Shown piece by piece: positions 57,801 through 64,000 of a stretch of 64,000 nucleotides of DNA. How positions within the stretch are numbered: the stretch's first letter is position 1; each line of letters opens with the position of its first letter. Origin of the DNA: Symsagittifera roscoffensis (taxonomy: Eukaryota; Xenacoelomorpha; Acoela; Convolutidae); contig NC_087071.1 in assembly GCF_963678635.1 (NCBI RefSeq), positions 23,510,013 through 23,574,012 on the forward strand, read 5' to 3'. The notes under the pieces were generated by a model that worked only from the letters and a program-made list of their open reading frames with translations, had not been told where the DNA came from and did not search any database. The position numbers and the translations under genes are program-made.

Positions 57801-60800
57801 ATTTAAAATAAAAAGCATGAAGACCGCCTATAAACTGTCACAAATACAGTTAGTTTTCAAGTTTCAAACTTTTATACTGCAGTCACTGAAGTTTTGAACA
57901 CTTTGAGGAACGACATCAGGACTTTCGAATCAGGACCAGTCATGAGTATGAGTAAAGTTCAGTGCACAAATAGTGTGTAATATAATGACAGGAACGGCAA
58001 CTCACCAGCATACAGATATCCATCTAGAACTGCTACTCCCACACTTGTTCTACATGTGCTAGTAGGGGCCACATCTTGACTCCAAGAGTTAGTGTGAGGG
58101 TCGTATCTGGAACAAATTAAAACATTTCGATTTGCAGAAAACTACAATTTGAGCTGGTTACACTGATTGGTAGCTTTCAAATTGTAACCAAATTTAGGAA
58201 TTAAACAATAACCTAAATTTATCTGAGATAATTTTGAGAAACGAGTTTTATGAGAAACCACCCAAACTAATAAAATGTCACACGTCTAGTTAGAAAAGAG
58301 CGCAGAAAATGCAGACTTTTTTTGCTATAAAAACAACACACAATCTAAGAAGTGAAATTGACTTCCTAAGCTAACGCTAAGTTTGAAAATAAAGCGGCAA
58401 AAAAACAAACAAACCGATTCATGCATTTCTATATCTCATTACAACTTACCGCTCTATACTGTTAAGATAGCTGGCTCCATCGTGTCCCCCCACGGCATAG
58501 AGTAGTCCATCCAGCACTGCCACCCCCACCCCACACCTCCTTTTACACATGGATGTCTTCATCCTCCACTCTTTGGTGACTGGGTCATATCCCTCCACTG
58601 AGGAGATCGCATCCCCACTACACCAGCCGCCCACTACAAGTGGCAAAAGTGTGATTAGAAAACGATACAAAAGATACTTCTGCTTATAAAAAAGTACGTT
58701 GAGATCTACTGACCCCAGATAAGTATCCAAAAAATATAGATTTAACCCAACCAGTAGCATATGAGGGGTAATCTCTTGATAAATTGACTCAATAAAAGCG
58801 ACCAGATCTCCCAAATAATTTGATACATATAGATCCGATTAACGAATCCCAAAAAGTGGTATAAAACACACACAAAAAATAGTTTCAAAGAAAAAAATAT
58901 ACCGCATTAAAAGTTGAGATTCAACTACGAGTTTCAACACAGGCGAAGCTGCGCCTCGTAAACACTTGCCAGAACACGACTAAAAAGCAGCTCTATCAAG
59001 TGAAATGAGAAAAAGTAGAAATAAGCCTCGAATTAGCAAAAACTCGGCTACGTGTCGGATTCGAATCTGCAACCTAGCAGATTTGAGTCTCACGCACTAA
59101 CCACTCCGCCACGGATGCTTGAATCTCCAACAAGTAGCCACCAATAACAAGGCTACATATGCTTATAAATTGCCAATTAAATGCATTGAAATAAAGTCGA
59201 ACGCAAAAAGCCAAATTATGTAGAAAATTTTCTGAAATCGAGCTTTTTATCATTGTACTACTGTTTGAAACAAATAAATTTTTTCGGTTCATTTGATGAA
59301 TTGAAAATGCATCAGCTGTGTTAACTTTTACTAATCAAGTGTCAATGCACATCATATTATACTGCTACCGCAGCATACCGATTCAAAAATGCCACCAAAA
59401 GTAGCACTTTTACTCGCGACTTAGGTTGGAAAAATCGTACTAATACACTTTGTTTCGCAAATGTAATAATCGCCTGTGGTTGAAGTATTTTTGATAAAAA
59501 CAATCAAATTCGAAAACACCGAAAACCGGAGTTGGTAAATTTACATCTTCAAACAAAAAATTGAGAACACTGGTTAAATTCAACAGACAACTTTTATATT
59601 CCGCGGCTTCTTAGACTAAAAGTCATCCCAAAATTGATCAAATCTGAGTTGGTAAAAAATTTGAAACCAACATTATTTACAATTTTCAAATTAAATGGGT
59701 ATCTAGAACTCCTCAATATATGTCTGTTGACTAAAAAGTTATCGACGAATAAACTCATCAATAATGATGTTAAGACAAACTTGTTAACCTGAAATAGTCT
59801 ATGTTCCAATTTCGCATGTTTGAAAATAAGCCAAAAAATATCAGCCCAAAAAGATACGAGACTCCGAGATGCGGACCTAGGAGTTGCAGATCAAGAATCA
59901 CCTGCGTTAGCTGTTTAGTTGCGAATACTTGGAGTTGGCTTTAATTGCGCGGATACGGATATGCTATTTTCCTACGCGAAGCTGCATTTCGAAATTTCAT
60001 GCAAAAAATCGGCCAAGAAAACTTTATAAAACCATGATAAAAGAAAATGAGAAAAAAATACTGTAAAAGTCTCAAAATAAACCATTTAAAAACAAAATTC
60101 GCATACTGGAGATCGCACGCACGACCTGCGCATTCCTGTAAAAAAATATACGACTAGAGGACTTATATAGATCTTATAAACAAAGACCTTCAAAAATGAC
60201 AACTTATATAAATCTTATACACAAAGACCTTCACACATGCTGTAGTAGTAAAAACCAAAGGTGCCCAATATGTACTTTTTATATAACTAGACAAAATTGA
60301 AAAAAAGGGGCCCAAGTATAATTTATAAAAAAAAATCTGAACATGAATACCCACATATTGCAAAAATAGCGCTAAAAACCTCAAAAAACATTTTCACTGG
60401 AAAAAAATTGAAGTTTCAAAACTTATCCTTCTATACTAAGCCTGCTAGCTAGCTTTACTTGCTCGAAATTAACCTAACCCAAAAAATTTCAAACCGTTTA
60501 TTCTCGATACTGGGACAACTTTTTGAAAAATTTTAAATGTGGTTCGAATCACGACTAAAAGTCCTTTAATATAATAAACCACTCCACCCATTACGATGAT
60601 TATTTGTGGTGAATTCTCGCTCACCTTATTCGCTCGATATTCGACCAAAAACCAAAAATTTCACACGGACTTTTCTCGACACTGAGGAAATGAAATGTTC
60701 TCAAAAGTTCACGACTGAAAGGGCTTTAATAGGATATATCACTCAACCCATTCCAATGATTATTTGTGGGACCTGATTTTGCGTGGAAGGAAAAGAAAAA

Positions 60801-62618
60801 ATTAAAACACAACCGAATACAAAATTCAATGGTCGAAACAATGGTCTGAATTTTTAATGGTCGGAACAAGAAATCAAATTATTGTGGTAAAATAGCATTC
60901 ACTTTTCCAAAAAAAATCCAATAGAAGACTGCAAACCAGTAGGATCTTGCTCAGGGCGCAGCTCTGATTTTGCCTAATTTGATCTCGGATATTAAACTAT
61001 GTTCATAAAGATACTTGTTGAAACTCACGAGTTCCTAAATTTCCTTTTTCTTTACTCAACGAACAACGATTTTCTATCTTTCTACGGGTCTAACTCTTGC
61101 TCAGTATTTCCTTGTGTTATTTCAAGTTGACTAATCTTTTGCTCTTCTTTTATTGAAAAACTCAAAGTCTTCATGGGTGCTTCATCGTCTTTTATCATAA
61201 CTCCTTCCAGCGATTCCAGCACGGAAGTATTTTATTCTGTTGGTCTCAACTTTAACTCAACATAGCAAATCTAGAAAAACTAGCAAATTCTTTGAGCCGG
61301 TCATAATTTTTTAATTAGATTGAAAACAAAAGCCATATCGGTTTCGAAAGAAAATCAACAAAAATTACCGCAATCATTTGACAATCAAGACAAACACCCT
61401 CTTGAAAATTTTCCAAGATATTTCATATCTAATTTTAAGCTAACAAACTAAAATCTAAGCAAAACTCGCAGCGCAAAACTCATAACTAGGAACTAAATTG
61501 AAGTCTTTCACATTCATTTTTTCATCTGTTCAATCCCCATCAACTTAAAGTCTTCTGAATGAAAACGCCTAATCTCTACTGCAAGACCTCAACACGCTGT
61601 ACTATGATGTATGCTTGCTCTACTAATCTAGCAGTCTAGTTTAACTCTTCAACTGATTTTTCATCATCATCGATATCATAAGGCTGCACAAAGACTATAC
61701 TTGAGAAACTTTGCCGACCTTGAGTGAAACCACGATCGTGAACTACATTTCTCTGCACAAAACTATTTTGACCTTGAACTACACTCTGGTTTTGTGCATA
61801 ATTGTGACCTTCAATTGCACTGTGACCTTGAACTCTGTTTTGAGCCTGTCCGTAATTGTGACCCTCGGCCACGTTGTGCCCTTCAGCTTGAACATAATTA
61901 GTACTTTCACTTTCCGGCACCAGGCTTTTTTTAGCGGCCGGTGCACATGAATGGTCTGAAATTTGCGAATTTGACGTACCAGCAAACAAAACTTCTCCTC
62001 GCTTCACCGGCTTTCTCGGTCTTGTTCGGGGACCTTCCATCTGAGCTCGTTCGTTCGGCAACAAAAGATAATTCTTCGCTTCGTCCACCAAATCCCGACA
62101 GGACTCGTCGTTTTTCACGAGGTGATCCGAACTCACACTGACGAGGAACTTGGGGGACATCAAACAAAACCTGTTGGTAGAATGATATAATTAATGGCGT
62201 TTATTCCTTTCTTGATGACAAAACTTAAAATGATTCAATATAATCAAATAATTGTTCATACTACAACGATGATCGTAATTACATTAAGTGATATTTCATT
62301 TTAACGGATACAAGCAAATTAAAACCAATTCAGGGTTTTTTTTAATTCAAGGTGTTTTTCATTTTTCAAAAGTAGAAGTTTTAACATCTTTTACATGGAA
62401 ATCAAATGCTCCAAATATTTGTTCATATCATTTCACACCAACCTGACATTTCCGAGAACTTGTGACAAAAATACCCTTCGGTTTGTCAAGTCATACTTGA
62501 CCCATTGCATGACGGCATTGAACACTTGCTCTTCATTTCGCACATTGATTTCGTCGCTCGATATTATTCCGATTAATTGTTCTTTGGAGAGAAGAAGAAA
62601 CTCATCGCTTTGCATGAC
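54418..62618 (-). CDS. klhl20: KLHL20/diablo-type BTB-BACK-Kelch protein, 3' part (BACK and six Kelch repeats)
   Basis: Substrate adaptor of a Cullin-3 ubiquitin ligase: in KLHL20 the BTB-BACK part binds CUL3 and the Kelch propeller binds substrate. Exons in window: 62443-62618, 61980-62170, 58450-58633, 58006-58106, 55597-55773, 54418-54818; 1230 nt, 409 residues plus stop, with all phases compatible. The BACK part matches KLHL20 ([36 protein letters not shown]-type block; GPRTRPRKP). The Kelch part carries repeated double-glycine strands and ends [14 protein letters not shown], the distinctive KLHL20 C-terminus. BTB exons must lie beyond 64000; none was seen in 62619-64000. Confidence 0.95.
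55597..55773 (-). CDS. klhl20: KLHL20 exon: Kelch repeats 4-5
   Basis: 177 bp, phase 1 to 1. Acceptor TTTTTAG, donor GTCAGT. It encodes [20 protein letters not shown], then [20 protein letters not shown], then [15 protein letters not shown]. Kelch double-glycine motifs and W spacing are intact. Confidence 0.95.
56131..57890. repeat. 880-bp tandem duplication in a KLHL20 intron
   Basis: 56131-57010 and 57011-57890 are head-to-tail and nearly identical; both begin 'tcatcccaagagtcgaatac' and end 'ttttatact(a/g)cagtcact'. Few differences were noticed (for example 'gcgctgaaaa' versus 'gcgttgaaaa'). Each carries a fragment of the CAGGGGCGGAT MITE (about 56330-56655 and 57210-57535), with 'gagggggtagcgcgcg' and 'gaaaatcctagatccaccct'. 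Confidence 0.96.
58006..58106 (-). CDS. klhl20: KLHL20 exon: Kelch repeat 3
   Basis: 101 bp, phase 2 to 1. Acceptor TTTGTTCCAG, donor GTGAGT. It encodes [20 protein letters not shown] then [13 protein letters not shown], matching KLHL20 ([17 protein letters not shown]). Too short to appear as an ORF. Confidence 0.94.
58450..58633 (-). CDS. klhl20: KLHL20 exon: Kelch repeats 1-2
   Basis: 184 bp, phase 1 to 2. Acceptor TTGCCACTTGTAG, donor GTAAGT. It encodes [20 protein letters not shown], then [20 protein letters not shown], then [17 protein letters not shown]: two Kelch strands with GG and Y/W pairs at the normal spacing. Confidence 0.95.
58937..59121 (-). mobile_element. tRNA-derived SINE, best-preserved copy
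   Basis: The head on the minus strand reads 'gcatccgtggcggagtggtt' (A-box), then 'agattcgaatccgac' (B-box, 59055-59068). The body has 'aattcgaggcttatttc' and 'gagctgctttttagtcgtg', and the tail 'cgcagcttcgcctgtgttg'. The head looks derived from a Leu- or Ser-type tRNA. Tail-only relatives occur near 26375-26460 and 62640-62720. Confidence 0.8.
60466..60775 (+). repeat. Two head-to-tail copies of the GATGATTATTTGTGG repeat
   Basis: Both copies have a 'gctcga(a)att..acc' start, 'ctcgacactgaggaaatg'-like middle, 'tttaatanrata.a.cactc.acccattncaatgattatttgtgg' end (60583-60614 and 60728-60768). They lie in the KLHL20 intron. Confidence 0.7.
61636..61979 (-). CDS. Possible read-through tail giving a Kelch-less KLHL20 isoform
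   Basis: Past the donor GTACGT of exon 61980-62170 the same frame stays open for 114 more codons to a stop at 61636-61638. The tail has no Kelch similarity. It contains a degenerate repeat rich in G-H-N / G-Q-N units ([31 protein letters not shown]) and an acidic end ([13 protein letters not shown]). An open, repeat-bearing tail of this length is unexpected in an AT-rich intron. It may be a retained-intron coding end or chance. Confidence 0.4.
61980..62170 (-). CDS. klhl20: KLHL20 exon: end of BACK and linker to Kelch
   Basis: 191 bp, phase 2 to 1. Acceptor ATTCTACCAACAG, donor GCTG|GTACGT. It encodes [20 protein letters not shown], then [20 protein letters not shown], then [18 protein letters not shown]. 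Splicing to 58633 restores the family sequence [14 protein letters not shown]. The frame stays open past the donor to 61636. Confidence 0.93.
62443..62618 (-). CDS. klhl20: KLHL20 exon: BACK domain, first part in window
   Basis: 176 bp, phase 0 to 2. Acceptor TTTTTCTTTCAG, donor GTTGGT. It encodes [20 protein letters not shown] then [20 protein letters not shown], then KYDLTNRR. This corresponds to the BACK helices after the 3-box and lines up closely with KLHL20. Confidence 0.94.
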
Positions 62619-63703
62619 CTGAAAGAAAAACGAGTTAAACACAGGCGAAGTTGCACTTCGCATACACAAGCAAAAATATGACCGATAACGTTACTGGGAA
62701 AAACTGAATGAGTAAAACTTTGAGTCTTCAAAAATTCTTAGGCGACGCAAGCCAATTATGACGCATAAGCAGTACCAGTCAATTTGAAAAAAAAAGAAAT
62801 TTATCAACTAACATGTCTCCATTTATAGAGCAGTCTATGGAGCAGTAATAACATGAAAAAAGTAAATGTAATAAAAATGAAATGATTTTTTTTAATTGGA
62901 GATTTTTTCTAAAAAATCATACCCCATACGCCATATCAAGTACAAAGTGATAAATTTCGCTCCTAGTAACCAATCAATTATGGCAAATAAGCTTCCTTCA
63001 ACCAATTTGGAACGATTTCTATGACGGATTGAATGTGCGCTTACGCGTTAATAGCATGTAATAGATCGCGCGTTAATTTTCCCAAATTGACCAAAATGGA
63101 AACTTTCATACCCCCATAACTTTACGAAAAACGATCACAGCTGAAATATTTTTCCAAATTTGAGTTCAGGACAACAATATTTTTTGAATGACATAGAAAA
63201 ATCCTGTCAAAAATGGCTAGTTATAAGTCGAAATTTGTCTGAAAAAAAACACCCCGAGCACAAATATTCGTCACTTTCGTTACGAAAGTCGGAACAATAA
63301 TAGTCTGTGTTAAAAGCCGCAGCATAGGCTGTACTTAATGGCTGGTTATTGATTAAATTGAACACTTTCAAAATAAACACATTTTATTGCAACAATATTT
63401 GCGTCACAACAAAATTTGCAACTTAGGTTGAAAAAAAAAACGATAGTTCAAACTATAACACAAGCATTGCTTGTGTAAACAAACACATTAATTATTGTAA
63501 GGACAATGGATGGATTTTTTCAGCTTTTAAAGAACTTTTTCGTTTAAAAATGAAAAAAAAAACTGCAAACCCTAATTAAGAGAACATTTACTTCGTCCAT
63601 TAACACATTGTTGTTGTTGCTAGCCCCATATAATAATATTTATTAGTTTAAGTAAAAATATTGCTTCTCATTACTTAAACGAGGGTGACTAATTACATTT
63701 TAG
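62619..63703. other. KLHL20 intron, no exon seen
   Basis: Contains a SINE tail (62640-62720) and a copy of the GAAAGTCGGAACAAT repeat (63235-63298). No BTB or early BACK exon was recognised. Confidence 0.6.
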
Positions 63704-63711
63704 CATATAAC

Positions 63712-63819
63712 CAGGGTGACCACTTTTTTTTAGGTGTAAATAGTGACTTTTAGTGACCATTGAAAAAATAGTGACCAATAGTGACTGGTCACTAAAATAG
63801 TGACCAAGTGGTCACCCTG
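63712..63819. mobile_element. 108-bp hAT-like MITE with perfect 8-bp TSD
   Basis: Terminal inverted repeats CAGGGTGACCACTT and AAGTGGTCACCCTG. It is flanked by CATATAAC at 63704-63711 and 63820-63827. The interior is made of repeated 'agtgacc' units in both orientations. It has no coding capacity. Confidence 0.93.
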
Positions 63820-64000
63820 CATATAACTGAGAAGGAAAACCTAAATTCCTCTTGGAAACGGAAATTGAATGAACTATTAAGTCTTAATCTCCTGAGTTTT
63901 AAATGCACAACATTGACCACTTCTGTTCAAGTAAAGCCTCGAATAAACTATCATTATGTTTTAGGGTGGGCAATTGACCTGTAAGCATGAATAAGTATAA

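Noticed and set aside
59050-59121. A functional tRNA gene on the minus strand
   Set aside because: A and B boxes are good, but it continues into a SINE body and tail shared with other loci, and no proper acceptor-stem pairing was seen.

Overview
The window reads as nuclear DNA of a non-chordate metazoan. It is AT-rich and has short exons bounded by GT-AG introns, long introns full of dispersed repeats, and tRNA-derived SINEs and hAT-like MITEs. An innexin gap-junction gene points to an invertebrate; the phylum cannot be fixed from sequence alone. There is one 200-base assembly gap at 35111-35310.

Three protein-coding genes are supported, all on the minus strand. From right to left: (1) the 3' two thirds of a KLHL20/diablo-type BTB-BACK-Kelch gene (62618 down to 54418; the BTB exons lie beyond the right edge); (2) a complete four-exon TMEM128 homologue (52634 to 50945); (3) an innexin (31355 to 2854) with the N-terminal/TM1 exon not found. 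Exon phases close exactly in all three: KLHL20 part 1230 nt = 410 codons with stop; TMEM128 624 nt = 208 codons; innexin 1 + 1280 nt = 427 codons using one copy of each duplicated exon. One weakly supported plus-strand ORF for a small secreted-type protein (6107-6424) sits in the last innexin intron.

The innexin gene holds the most unusual structure. A 6377-bp head-to-tail tandem duplication (11548-17924 and 17925-24301) carries three consecutive exons: the cytoplasmic loop, TM3, and the second extracellular loop. Intron phases prevent the two full sets from being joined in frame, so a functional mRNA should use one set. Inside the TM3 exon region a 39-nt hairpin lies between two in-frame acceptors 111 nt apart, and the following intron has a GC-AG donor; both features occur in both copies. 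The right edge of the duplication falls inside a ~1.9-kb imperfect inverted repeat (about 23960-25870). Upstream, exons at 30.4 and 31.2 kb sit between diverged copies of a ~1-kb repeat (27.3-33.1 kb).

In the KLHL20 gene, the exon ending the BACK domain reads through its donor into 114 further open codons with a degenerate GHN/GQN repeat before a stop, which would give a Kelch-less isoform. An 880-bp tandem duplication lies in a Kelch intron.

The interval 31.5-50.9 kb has no gene I can support. It holds a hAT-like element with a SINE inserted in it, a second copy of that SINE, a diverged ~1.2-kb tandem duplication (43.4-45.9 kb), tRNA-like SINE heads and a 20-bp-stem hairpin at 47.4 kb. Two MITEs have perfect 8-bp target-site duplications (7579-8020 and 63712-63819).
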